From an uncultured Eubacteriales bacterium (GTDB lineage Bacteria; Bacillota; Clostridia; Oscillospirales; CAG-272), in NCBI GenBank assembly GCA_934467415.1, contig CAKSLQ010000004.1, forward strand, positions 1 through 64,000: a stretch of 64,000 bases of DNA. The letters are read 5' to 3'. Of this stretch, positions 45,415 through 52,956 are shown one piece after another (the first letter of the stretch is position 1; every line of letters begins with the position of its first letter). The position numbers were made by a program, and so were the translations under genes. The notes under the pieces are model-generated. The model was not told the origin of the DNA and ran no database searches. It worked only from the letters and a program-made list of their open reading frames with translations.

Positions 45415-46010
45415 TTGTCCCCGCCTTTCTTCAGCCGCGCGGCATAGGTGACCGCGATGCCGAGGACACCGCAGAGCAGGATGGCGAGGATCGAGGAGAA
45501 ATCGACGGCAAGCAGCGACGCGCCGACCATCAGGACAAATACGACGCCCGCGAGGATGTAATTGAACGCCGATCTTTCCAGCCCGCGGAACACGCGCACA
45601 CCTGCCGACAGGATCAGCCAGACCACGCAGACGCGGATGCCCGCGAAGGCGTAGGCCACCAAGGTCAGGCTGAGAAAGCGGTCAAAGAACAGCGAAATCG
45701 CGTAGATGATCGCAAAGGAGGGGATGCAGACCGCGACGGTGGAGCAGAGCGCGCCGGGGAGCCCCGCGAGCTTGTAGCCGACATAGGTCGCGCCGTTGAT
45801 GGCCAGCGGCCCCGGCGTCGATTCGGCAATCGCCACCATGTCGATAAATTCATCCTTGCCGATCCACTTCTTTTTGTCCACAAACTCGGCCTCGAACAGC
45901 GCCAGCATGGCATAGCCGCCGCCGAACGTGAACAGGCCGATCTTCAGCATCGCGCAGAACAGCTTGCAGAGCAGCGCGCCGCGCGTTGTCGGTTTTTCTT
46001 CCATTTGCAT
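45411..46010 (-). CDS. chrA: Chromate-type (CHR) transporter, first half-size protein
   Basis: The 199-residue partner begins MQMEEKPTTRGALLCKLFCA; a second Met at residue 3 is an alternative start. It shows LFTFGGGYAMLALFEAEFVD and VAIAESTPGPLAINGATYVG. It is the upstream gene of the pair, with a GCGGGG-type site. Together the two genes form a split two-domain CHR transporter. Confidence 0.88.
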   Translation of the reverse strand: MQMEEKPTTRGALLCKLFCAMLKIGLFTFGGGYAMLALFEAEFVDKKKWIGKDEFIDMVAIAESTPGPLAINGATYVGYKLAGLPGALCSTVAVCIPSFAIIYAISLFFDRFLSLTLVAYAFAGIRVCVVWLILSAGVRVFRGLERSAFNYILAGVVFVLMVGASLLAVDFSSILAILLCGVLGIAVTYAARLKKGGDK

Positions 46011-46141
46011 CCCCGCTTTCCGCGTCCATTATAGCATGCACGCCGTGCGCCGTCAAGGCGGGTCTCTTGCGCGCGGCGCAGATTTGCGGCCGAATACGCT
46101 TGAAACAGCATGATCGTGCCCGCCGCATACCGTTTTGTGCA

Positions 46142-46170
46142 TTGTGCGGCCGCCGCCGCTTTGCTATAAT
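46142..46170 (+). promoter_or_regulatory. SDR gene promoter
   Basis: TTGTGC (46142-46147), 17 bp, TATAAT (46165-46170), followed by CGGAGGG before the ATG at 46207. Confidence 0.65.
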
Positions 46171-46206
46171 GAACCTGCGATAAGCATAGCTTTCGGAGGG
46201 ATAAAA

Positions 46207-46944
46207 ATGAGATTTGAGAATAAAGTGGCCATGGTGACCGGCGCATCCGTCGGCATCGGGCGCGCCTGCGCCGTGCGGCTTGCCAAAGAGGGCGCAAAGC
46301 TGGTGCTGCTCGACATCAATGCAGAGCAGCTGGAAAAGGTCAGGGAAGAGGTTGCCCCCTACACGACCGAGGTGCTGACCTATACCTGCGATGTCAGCGA
46401 CGAGGCGGCGGTCAACGCGGCGGTCGCGGACGCGATGCAGCATTTCGGCCGCATCGACATCCTTATCAACAATGCGGCGATCTGGCGCACCTGGAAGACC
46501 TTCATGGAGGTGACGACGGAGGAGTGGAAGCGGTTTCTCGACATCAACGTCATGGGCGTGGTCTATTGCACCCGTGCGGTACTCGGCTCGATGATCGCCA
46601 ATCATTACGGCAGGATCGTGAACGTTGCCTCTGTCGCGGGTGTTTACGGCAACGGGCATATGTCGCACTATTCCGCGACCAAGGGCGCGGTCATTTCGCT
46701 GACGGCCGCGCTTGCCAAGGAGGTGGCAAAGGACGGCGTGCTGGTGAACTGCGTGTCACCCGGTACGGTCAGCTCGTCGAAGGACGCGGACATGGACGCC
46801 TACACGCCGTGCGAGCTTTGCTACATGGAGCGCTCGGGCACGGACAACGAGAACGCCAATCTGATCTGCTTCATGGCGAGCGATGAGGCGACCTACATCT
46901 CGGGGCAGAACTTCAGGATCGACGGCTGCCGCAAGAAAATCTGA
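46207..46944 (+). CDS. Short-chain dehydrogenase/reductase
   Basis: The 245-residue classical SDR starts at ATG 46207 (MRFENKVAMVTGASVGIGRA) behind CGGAGGG. The cofactor motif TGASVGIG, the NNAAIW segment, the catalytic Ser (VASVAG) and YSATK with Tyr and Lys are all visible. Acidic residues after beta-2 (LLDINAEQLE) suggest NAD rather than NADP. The substrate is unknown; FabG-like and sugar dehydrogenases share this pattern. It is monocistronic, with its own promoter and terminator. Confidence 0.88.
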   Translation: MRFENKVAMVTGASVGIGRACAVRLAKEGAKLVLLDINAEQLEKVREEVAPYTTEVLTYTCDVSDEAAVNAAVADAMQHFGRIDILINNAAIWRTWKTFMEVTTEEWKRFLDINVMGVVYCTRAVLGSMIANHYGRIVNVASVAGVYGNGHMSHYSATKGAVISLTAALAKEVAKDGVLVNCVSPGTVSSSKDADMDAYTPCELCYMERSGTDNENANLICFMASDEATYISGQNFRIDGCRKKI

Positions 46945-46946
46945 AT

Positions 46947-46984
46947 AAAAAGCAGGCGGATGCACAGCATCCGCCTGCTTTTTT
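46947..46984 (+). terminator. SDR gene terminator
   Basis: AAAAAGCAGGCGGATGC, short loop, GCATCCGCCTGCTTTTTT directly after the SDR stop. Confidence 0.9.
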
Positions 46985-46997
46985 ATGCTTTCGGCGC

Positions 46998-47067
46998 AAA
47001 AAAAGAGAAGCGCTCGGACGAACGCCTCTCCCCAGGAAAAAATGATGAAATCGACCAAAACCTCATC
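46998..47067 (-). ncRNA. Candidate small RNA (promoter to terminator, about 70 nt)
   Basis: On the minus strand a promoter (TTGACA 47102-47097, 17 bp, TAGTAT 47079-47074) is followed within about 40 nt by a strong hairpin (GAGAGGCGTTCG / CGAGCGCTTCTC, 47030-47005) and a seven-T run (47004-46998). A smaller GATGA...TCATC hairpin lies before it. The only frame inside is a 27-codon one with no ribosome binding site. The unit could be a small RNA or a leader remnant. I do not recognise the family. Confidence 0.4.
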
Positions 47068-47073
47068 GTCTAT

Positions 47074-47102
47074 ATACTATCATACTTACCCGCGCCTGTC
47101 AA
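47074..47102 (-). promoter_or_regulatory. Promoter of the candidate small RNA
   Basis: TTGACA, 17 bp, TAGTAT on the minus strand, in a stretch with no minus-strand gene downstream before the terminator. Confidence 0.55.
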
Positions 47103-47219
47103 GAGGGATGTTTGATTTCATTTAGTATTCCAAATTTTCTTTAGTAAATCTTTGCCGTTATTTGCGACCTCATCCCAGGCCGCGTTTTCTTCGTTTGCGC
47201 GGCGCCGCCTTTTTCGGGC

Positions 47220-47248
47220 TTGACCGTACCGGCATTTTGTGATACAAT
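47220..47248 (+). promoter_or_regulatory. Promoter of the lipoprotein-nitroreductase pair
   Basis: TTGACC (47220-47225), 17 bp, TACAAT (47243-47248). Confidence 0.65.
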
Positions 47249-47281
47249 CTGATGTAAACAAAGGAAAGAAGATGAAATACC

Positions 47282-47746
47282 ATGCATCGCTTTGCCGGAA
47301 TATCCGCATTGCTCTGCACTGCAATTCTTTTGCTGTCGCTTGCGGGCTGCGGTTCTGCTTCGGCTGCGGCAGATGCCGGACAGAACAGCGTCACGGTGAT
47401 TACCGCGCGCAGGCGCGCAGAGACCGCCGAGCCGACCCCGCTTGCGGACGAAAAGGACAATCTCCCTTTTTTCAGCGGCGCGGGACGGACCGTGGCCGAT
47501 GCATCTGCGGCGGACGACGTTGTCGCGGCGGCGGAACAGACCGTCGCGTCCGCACCCGCGGAGACCGCCCGGGCCGTACAGCCGACGACGGCGGGGTATG
47601 TGTGTAATACGAGCAGCAGGAAGTTTCATCTGCCGACCTGCGGTTCGGTAAAGACGATCAGCGACAAGAACCGCGAGGACTACAGCGGCTTGCGTGAGGA
47701 TTTGATCGCCCGGGGGTATTCCCCCTGTAAAAAATGCAATCCATAG
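47282..47746 (+). CDS. Lipoprotein with C-terminal Cys/His metal-binding-like domain
   Basis: The 154-residue protein has a lipoprotein signal peptide with lipobox LSLAGC at residues 18-23, a low-complexity Ala/Thr/Glu linker (residues 30-100), and a compact C-terminal domain of about 50 residues. That domain reads YVCNTSSRKFHLPTCGSVKT and ends GYSPCKKCNP. The pattern C...H-x3-C...C-x2-C resembles the Ada-like metal-binding fold found on secreted nucleases and other Bacillota surface proteins. ATG 47282 is the only usable start, since a stop lies four codons upstream. The nitroreductase gene follows 10 bp later. Confidence 0.75.
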   Translation: MHRFAGISALLCTAILLLSLAGCGSASAAADAGQNSVTVITARRRAETAEPTPLADEKDNLPFFSGAGRTVADASAADDVVAAAEQTVASAPAETARAVQPTTAGYVCNTSSRKFHLPTCGSVKTISDKNREDYSGLREDLIARGYSPCKKCNP

Positions 47747-47756
47747 GAGGTAAGCC

Positions 47757-48281
47757 ATGCAGGATGTATTCGAATGTATGAAGACCCGGCGGAGCATCCG
47801 CCGCTACAAGCCGGACACCGTGCCGCGCGAATTGCTCGCGCCGATCGCGGAGGCGGGACTTTATGCCGCAAGCGGCCTCGGGCGGCAAAGCCCGATCATT
47901 TTGCAGGTGACGGACCGCGTGCTGCGCGATCGCCTGATGCAGCTGAACGCGGCCGTTCTCGGTCGGGAGGGCAGCGACCCGTTCTACGGCGCGCCCGTGA
48001 TCTTCGTCGTGCTGGCGGATCGCACCTGCCCGACCCATGTCTACGACGGCAGCCTCGCGCTCGGCAACATGATGCTGGCCGCCCACGCCGAGGGGCTGGG
48101 CAGCTGCTGGATTCACCGCGCAAGGGAAATCTTTGACTCGGAGGCGGGCAAGGCGATCCTGCGTGAGCTCGGCGTGACGGGGGATTATGAGGGCATCGGA
48201 CATCTGGCCGTCGGCTATCCGGACGGCGAATATCCCGCGCCGCCCGCCCGCCGCGGCGGCCGCGTCTTCTGCGCAGATTGA
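47757..48281 (+). CDS. Nitroreductase-family FMN protein
   Basis: The 174-residue protein starts MQDVFECMKTRRSIRRYKPD behind ATAGGAGG. Features are the Arg/Ser FMN-binding segment TRRSIRRY, AGLYAASGLGRQSPIILQVT, and EGLGSCWIHRAREIFDSEAG, then GHLAVGYPDG. This is the short nitroreductase type common in anaerobes. Its natural substrate is not predictable. It is 10 bp after the lipoprotein gene, so the two are co-expressed. Confidence 0.88.
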   Translation: MQDVFECMKTRRSIRRYKPDTVPRELLAPIAEAGLYAASGLGRQSPIILQVTDRVLRDRLMQLNAAVLGREGSDPFYGAPVIFVVLADRTCPTHVYDGSLALGNMMLAAHAEGLGSCWIHRAREIFDSEAGKAILRELGVTGDYEGIGHLAVGYPDGEYPAPPARRGGRVFCAD

Positions 48282-48289
48282 AGCCATTG

Positions 48290-48324
48290 AAAAGGAGAGC
48301 ATTCCGTGCGAATGCTCTCCTTTT
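48290..48324. terminator. Convergent terminator, nitroreductase and PHP genes
   Basis: AAAAGGAGAGCATTC, short loop, GAATGCTCTCCTTTT, with A and T runs on both sides. Confidence 0.85.
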
Positions 48325-48333
48325 GTATTGCCT

Positions 48334-49200
48334 TCAGCCTTTGGCGCGCGCGCGGAGCGCTTCGTAGCAGCTGTAGGGGACGGCGAGACTGCCGCATCCC
48401 GTGCCGAGGCGGATGCTCGGCTTGACGCTGCCGTGAAAATCGCTGCCGCCGCTCGGCAGGAGGCCGAAGGCTTTGACGGCGGCCAGCATGGCGTCCGTAT
48501 CGGCAGCGGAATAGGTGGAATAGTATACTTCCGCGCCGTCGAGGCCTGCGGCAACGGCGGCGGGGAGAATGGCGCAGACCCGGGCGATGTCCACATGATA
48601 GAGCGGGTGCGCCCATACGGCAACGCCGCCCCAGGCCTTGATCTGCCGGATCGTTTGAAAAAAGCCCGGATTGTGCGGACGGATATAGAAGCCGCAGTCG
48701 GCGTCCAGCAGCTTCCGAAAAGCCTCGTCCACCGTCTGCACGATCCCCTTGCGGATGAGCAGCTGCGCGATGTGCGAGCGGTTGCGGAAGATGCCCGGGA
48801 AGGCCGCGCACAGCTCGTCATAGCTGATATCGAAGCCGGCGGCACGCAGATTTTCAATCGTCTGCCGGTTGCTGCTTTCTTTCATCGCGTTGCGCTCGGC
48901 CGCGAAGGCGGTCACCTCGTCAAAGGCCTGCGGCGGCAGAAACAGGCCGAGCAGATGCAGCTCCTCGTCCTCAAGGTCGGCGGAAAATTCCGTACCGCAG
49001 ACGGCATGGATCGGCTTGCCTTCGGCGGCGGCCGCAAAGCGCGTGCAGCCCGCGACCGTGTTGTGATCGGTCAGCGCGACCGCGCCGAGCCGAAGTTCCA
49101 GCGCAAGCTCGATCAGCGCCTCCGGCGTCAGCGTGCCGTCCGAATAGGTTGAATGCGTATGCAGGTCGCACAAAAGGCTGCACGTTTTGCAGTTTTCCAC
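48334..49200 (-). CDS. PHP-domain phosphoesterase
   Basis: The 288-residue protein starts at GTG 49200, which has GGGAGG 8 bp upstream; earlier in-frame starts lack such a site. PHP metal motifs are visible: CDLHTHSTYSDGTL (His-x-His), LTDHNTVAG, CGTEFSADLED, then VWAHPLYHVD and LLPSGGSDFHGSVKP (Asp-x-His). The family includes 3',5'-nucleoside bisphosphate and RNA 5'-end phosphoesterases related to RnaAM/YciV. The middle insertion (about residues 95-180) is typical of that group. Confidence 0.88.
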   Translation of the reverse strand: MENCKTCSLLCDLHTHSTYSDGTLTPEALIELALELRLGAVALTDHNTVAGCTRFAAAAEGKPIHAVCGTEFSADLEDEELHLLGLFLPPQAFDEVTAFAAERNAMKESSNRQTIENLRAAGFDISYDELCAAFPGIFRNRSHIAQLLIRKGIVQTVDEAFRKLLDADCGFYIRPHNPGFFQTIRQIKAWGGVAVWAHPLYHVDIARVCAILPAAVAAGLDGAEVYYSTYSAADTDAMLAAVKAFGLLPSGGSDFHGSVKPSIRLGTGCGSLAVPYSCYEALRARAKG

Positions 49201-49296
49201 GCTGTGCGCCTCCCTTCCTGTCAGTACCTCCATTTTATCACAGAACGGCCGTACACGCAAGCGGCGGCGGCATTTTTGCTTTTTCCTTTTTCAGTC

Positions 49297-49325
49297 TTGC
49301 TTTTCGGTGTGAAAAGTGGTATCAT
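49297..49325 (+). promoter_or_regulatory. Promoter of the DtxR/MntR-type regulator
   Basis: TTGCTT (49297-49302), 17 bp, TATCAT (49320-49325), about 34 bp before the ATG at 49360. Confidence 0.5.
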
Positions 49326-49359
49326 ATAAGTAATATCCAGACGGAGCGGAGGGAAGACC

Positions 49360-49734
49360 ATGCATTTGCAGGAATCCGGCGAGATGTATCTCGAAACAAT
49401 CTATGTCCTTTCCAAAAAGGGCGGCGAAGTACGCTCGGTTGAGGTCGGCGAATATATGGGATTTTCCAAGCCGAGCGTCAGCCGCGCGATCCGCCTCCTG
49501 AAGGAGGGCGGCTATGTGGAGATGGCGGAGGACGGGCCGCTGACCCTGACCCCGGCCGGGCGCGAGGTGGCCGAGAAGATCTACGAGCGGCATACGACGC
49601 TGTCGGCTTTTCTCGAGCGGATCGGCGTGTCTCCGGAGGTTGCGGCGCACGACGCCTGCAAGATGGAGCACGACATCAGCGACGAGACCTTTGACGCAAT
49701 CAAGCGGCACGTCGCGGACAAACGGGCAGAATAA
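49360..49734 (+). CDS. DtxR/MntR-family metal-dependent regulator
   Basis: The 124-residue protein has an N-terminal winged helix (MHLQESGEMYLETIYVLSKK, VGEYMGFSKPSVSRAIRLLK) and the dimerisation/metal segment ERHTTLSAFLERIGVSPEVA followed by DACKMEHDISDE. The His, Cys and Glu-His residues match the metal ligands of the family. It lacks the SH3-like C-terminal domain of DtxR, as in MntR. It is monocistronic. A target is not shown by the sequence; the mntP gene at 4117 is a possibility. Confidence 0.9.
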   Translation: MHLQESGEMYLETIYVLSKKGGEVRSVEVGEYMGFSKPSVSRAIRLLKEGGYVEMAEDGPLTLTPAGREVAEKIYERHTTLSAFLERIGVSPEVAAHDACKMEHDISDETFDAIKRHVADKRAE

Positions 49735-49740
49735 GTTCGG

Positions 49741-49774
49741 TCGGCGATTCCGGAGACGGGATCGCCGCTTTTTC
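49741..49774 (+). terminator. Terminator after the DtxR-type gene
   Basis: GGCGAT, loop, ATCGCC, GCTTTTT just downstream of the stop codon. Confidence 0.65.
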
Positions 49775-49785
49775 CGTTTGAACTA

Positions 49786-49814
49786 TTTACTTTTCGGCAA
49801 GGATACTTTATACT
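49786..49814 (+). promoter_or_regulatory. Promoter of the larA operon
   Basis: TTTACT (49786-49791), 17 bp, TATACT (49809-49814); GGAGG lies before the ATG at 49848. Confidence 0.55.
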
Positions 49815-49847
49815 GTTGGTAAAGAAAAACGATACGGAGGCACTGCG

Positions 49848-51140
49848 ATGGCACATCTTGAATTTCCGTTTGGCAAAACGAAGCTCGGACTGGATCTCCC
49901 GGATGCACGGCTGCGCGCCGTTCTGACCTCATCTCTTCATAAGTACACGCCGGAGGCGGACGGCGAAACGCTGGTGCGCCGTGCGATGGAGAATCCGATC
50001 GGCACACCGCCGCTTGCCGAGCTGGCACGCGGCAAGCAGAAGGTCGTCATCATCGCCAGCGACCACACCCGCCCCGTCCCGTCGAAGGTCATCATTCCGC
50101 AGATGCTCGCCGAGGTGCGGCGCGGCAATCCGGCGGCGGACATCACGATTCTGATCGCAACCGGCTGCCATCGCGGGACCACGCGCGACGAGCTGGCAGC
50201 CAAATTCGGTGCGGATATTGTCGAACATGAGAAGATCTATGTGCATGACTGCGACGACGACGCCATGCTCACGGACATCGGTACGCTGCCGTCGGGCGGT
50301 GCGTGCATCGTCAACCGCATTGCCGCCGAGGCCGACCTGCTGCTGGCCGAGGGCTTTATCGAGCCGCACTTTTTCGCGGGCTACTCGGGCGGGCGCAAGA
50401 GCGTGCTCCCCGGCATCTGCTCACGCACGACCGTGCTGGCCAACCATTGCGCCGAATTTATCGACAGCCCCTATGCGCGCACCGGCGTGATTGCGGGCAA
50501 CCCCATTCATCGGGACATGGTCTGGGCGGCGCGCCGCATCGGGCTTGCCTATATTGTCAACGTTGTCATCAACGCCGAAAAGGACGTCGTTTACGCCGTG
50601 GCGGGCGACGCGGAGGCCGCGCATGAGGCAGGCTGCTCCTTTTTGTCCGCGTACTGCGGCGCCGTGGCCGATCCCGCCGACATCGCGATCTCGACCAACG
50701 GCGGTTACCCCCTCGATCAGAACATCTATCAGTCGGTCAAGGGCATGACGGCGGCCGAGGCTGCCGTGCGCCCGGGCGGTGTCATCGTGATGCTGGCCGC
50801 CGCCGAGGACGGCACGGGCGGCGATGAATTCCGGCGCAGCATGCAGGAAAAGGACGACGTCCGCGACATCTACGCGGACATCATGACGCGCGGGCGGAAC
50901 GAGACGGTCAGCGACCAGTGGATGACGCAGATCCTTTCCCGCATCCTGATGCGCGCATCGGTGATTTATGTCTCCAGGGCCGATCCGGAGCTTGTGCGCG
51001 GGTATCATCTGATCCCGGCCGCCACGCCGGACGAAGCCATGCGTATCGCCGAAGACCTGCTCGGCAATCCGAACGCGACCGTCAACGCCATCCCGGACGG
51101 CGTGTCGGTCATGGTCATTTCAAAGGAGAATGCACAATGA
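49848..51140 (+). CDS. larA: LarA-family nickel-dependent hydroxyacid racemase
   Basis: The 430-residue protein matches the lactate racemase LarA family, which uses a nickel pincer cofactor tethered to a Lys. The region EGFIEPHFFAGYSGGRKSVL at about residue 180 carries that Lys and neighbouring His. Other family features are VIIASDHTRPVPSKVIIPQM and TILIATGCHRGTTRDELAAK. Members racemise lactate and other 2-hydroxyacids. Cofactor genes larB, larC and larE are not in the window. It overlaps the ECF S-component gene by ATGA; glycerate kinase follows. Confidence 0.9.
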   Translation: MAHLEFPFGKTKLGLDLPDARLRAVLTSSLHKYTPEADGETLVRRAMENPIGTPPLAELARGKQKVVIIASDHTRPVPSKVIIPQMLAEVRRGNPAADITILIATGCHRGTTRDELAAKFGADIVEHEKIYVHDCDDDAMLTDIGTLPSGGACIVNRIAAEADLLLAEGFIEPHFFAGYSGGRKSVLPGICSRTTVLANHCAEFIDSPYARTGVIAGNPIHRDMVWAARRIGLAYIVNVVINAEKDVVYAVAGDAEAAHEAGCSFLSAYCGAVADPADIAISTNGGYPLDQNIYQSVKGMTAAEAAVRPGGVIVMLAAAEDGTGGDEFRRSMQEKDDVRDIYADIMTRGRNETVSDQWMTQILSRILMRASVIYVSRADPELVRGYHLIPAATPDEAMRIAEDLLGNPNATVNAIPDGVSVMVISKENAQ

Positions 51141-51700
51141 AAAATACAACACGGAAAATCACCTACGGCGCGCTGATTATCGCCTGCGCCGTCGTTCTGC
51201 CGCAGCTGTTCCACCTCTCCGGCATTCCGAACAGCGGCGCGGTCTTTCTGCCGATGCATATTCCCGTGCTGCTCGGCGGCTTTATTCTCGGGCCTTGGTT
51301 CGGCGCGCTTGTCGGCGTGCTGTCGCCGCTTATCAGCAGTCTGCTCACGTCGATGCCGCCTGCCGCGCGTCTGCCGTTTATGATGATCGAGCTTGCGGGC
51401 TACGGCTTTTTTGCGGGGCTGATGTACCACACTCTCGGCTTCTCGCGTAAGAAGCTCGGTACATACATTTCGCTGGTCTCGGCCATGCTGTTCGGCCGCG
51501 TGCTGTATTCGCTGGCCGCATTCGTCGCGGCGGCGTGGCTGAACGTGGAGAAAGCGGGCGGTATCATGGCGGGCGTCAATGCCGCGGTCACGGGCTTTGC
51601 GGGCATCGTGATCCAGTTGATGTTCATTCCGCCGCTGGTCTACGCGCTGAAAAAGGCGGGCATGCTGGACGCGTTTCTCGGACGCGGCAGCCGCAGCTGA
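51137..51700 (+). CDS. ECF transporter S component, substrate unknown
   Basis: The 187-residue membrane protein has about six helices: YGALIIACAVVLPQLFHLSG, then PMHIPVLLGGFILGPWFGAL, where 'P-M-H-I-P-V-L-L' is the family signature. It needs the shared EcfT/EcfA1A2 energising module, which is encoded elsewhere. The position between larA and glycerate kinase suggests a hydroxyacid or a vitamin as the substrate, but nickel import is also conceivable for a LarA operon. It starts within the larA stop. Confidence 0.85.
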   Translation: MKNTTRKITYGALIIACAVVLPQLFHLSGIPNSGAVFLPMHIPVLLGGFILGPWFGALVGVLSPLISSLLTSMPPAARLPFMMIELAGYGFFAGLMYHTLGFSRKKLGTYISLVSAMLFGRVLYSLAAFVAAAWLNVEKAGGIMAGVNAAVTGFAGIVIQLMFIPPLVYALKKAGMLDAFLGRGSRS

Positions 51701-51715
51701 AAGGACATCGTATTG

Positions 51716-52849
51716 ATGAAAATTATCGTAGCAACCGATTCATATAAGGGCACGATCGGCGCGCCGGACGCGACCGCGATCATCGCCGACGCACTGGCGG
51801 AAAAACTGCCGCTGGCACAGATCCTGCGGATGCCGATCGCCGACGGCGGCGAGGGCAGCGCAGCGTGTCTGGTCGCGGCATGCGGCGGCGGCTTTGCCGT
51901 CACGACCGTGAAAAACTGCTTTTTTGAGGATGTGCAGGTGCGCATCGGTCTCATCGGCGAGGGCGACACCGCCGTTGTCGAGCTGGCCGAGGCGGCAGGC
52001 CTCCGCTATGCCGAGGGGCGTGCCAACCCCATGTTCACCACGACCTACGGCGTCGGGCAGATGATCCGCACGGCGGCCTCGCTCGGCGTACACCGCATTT
52101 TGCTCTGCCTCGGCGGCAGTGCGACCAATGACCTCGGCCTCGGCGCGGCGGCGGCGCTCGGCGCGCGCTTTTTTGATGCAAACGGCGAGGAGATGCTGCC
52201 GCTCGGCGGTACGCTGGACGAGGTGGCCGCGGTTGACCTTGCGTCGGTACCGGACGACGTCCGCGCGCTGGAATTTGTCTGCCTCTGCGACGTGACCGGC
52301 ACGCTCACGGGCGCAGAAGGCGCGGCGCAGATGTTTGCGCCGCAGAAGGGCGCATCGCCCGAGATGGCGGCTGCGCTTGAGGCGGGCGCCGTCCATATGC
52401 AGGAAGTTTTTCTCCGCGACCTCGGCGTCGATGTGTCGTCCCTTGCGGGCGGCGCGGCGGCGGGCGGCTTTGCAGCCGGATTCGCGGCGCTGTTCGGTGC
52501 GGAGATCCGCAGCGGCATCGGCGAGGTCTTGCAGGCCATCGGCTTTGACCGTGAGATCGAGACGGCGGACGCCGTCATTACGGGAGAGGGCCGCTTCGAC
52601 CGACAGAGCGTGTGCGGCAAGGCCATCGGCGGCGTGATCGCGGCGGCCGACCGCTTCGGCGTTCCGGTCTTCGTGCTGGCAGGCAGCGTCGGCGATACGG
52701 AGAACGGCGGCGCGGCCGCGGTTTTCTCCGCGGTGCGTGATTTTTGCAGCTTTGCGGATATCCGTGCCGATGCAAAAGCGTATCTGCGCGCAGCGGCGGA
52801 CAGCCTTGCGGCGGCGATCGCGCTCGGCGCGGGCAGCGGCGGACGGTAA
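51716..52849 (+). CDS. glxK: Glycerate kinase, GlxK/GarK type
   Basis: The 377-residue kinase phosphorylates D-glycerate. Family motifs visible are MKIIVATDSYKGTIGAPDAT at the N-terminus, MPIADGGEGSAACLVAACGG, LCLGGSATNDLGLGAAAALG near residue 130, and DAVITGEGRFDRQSVCGKAI near residue 285. ATG 51716 follows AAAGGA at 10 bp; TTG 51713 is an alternative. It lies 15 bp after the ECF S gene and completes the operon. Confidence 0.93.
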   Translation: MKIIVATDSYKGTIGAPDATAIIADALAEKLPLAQILRMPIADGGEGSAACLVAACGGGFAVTTVKNCFFEDVQVRIGLIGEGDTAVVELAEAAGLRYAEGRANPMFTTTYGVGQMIRTAASLGVHRILLCLGGSATNDLGLGAAAALGARFFDANGEEMLPLGGTLDEVAAVDLASVPDDVRALEFVCLCDVTGTLTGAEGAAQMFAPQKGASPEMAAALEAGAVHMQEVFLRDLGVDVSSLAGGAAAGGFAAGFAALFGAEIRSGIGEVLQAIGFDREIETADAVITGEGRFDRQSVCGKAIGGVIAAADRFGVPVFVLAGSVGDTENGGAAAVFSAVRDFCSFADIRADAKAYLRAAADSLAAAIALGAGSGGR

Positions 52850-52888
52850 AGGCTAAATCCGGTGTAAAAAACTTGCGCGTTTTCTATA

Positions 52889-52915
52889 TTGACTTTATGC
52901 GCCGATTCTTATAAT
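52889..52915 (+). promoter_or_regulatory. galM-galT promoter
   Basis: TTGACT (52889-52894), 15 bp, TATAAT (52910-52915); a shifted -10, TAATAT at 52912-52917, gives 17 bp. GGAGG lies before the ATG at 52957. Confidence 0.65.
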
Positions 52916-52956
52916 ATAAAGATATAAACGTCTATTGACTTAGCGGAGGATTTCTC

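Noticed and set aside
47118..47324. Minus-strand 68-codon frame ending NEENAAWDEVANNGKDLLKK plus a few residues.
   Set aside because: It has no start codon with a ribosome binding site near the plausible part, overlaps the lipoprotein start on the other strand, and matches no family I know.
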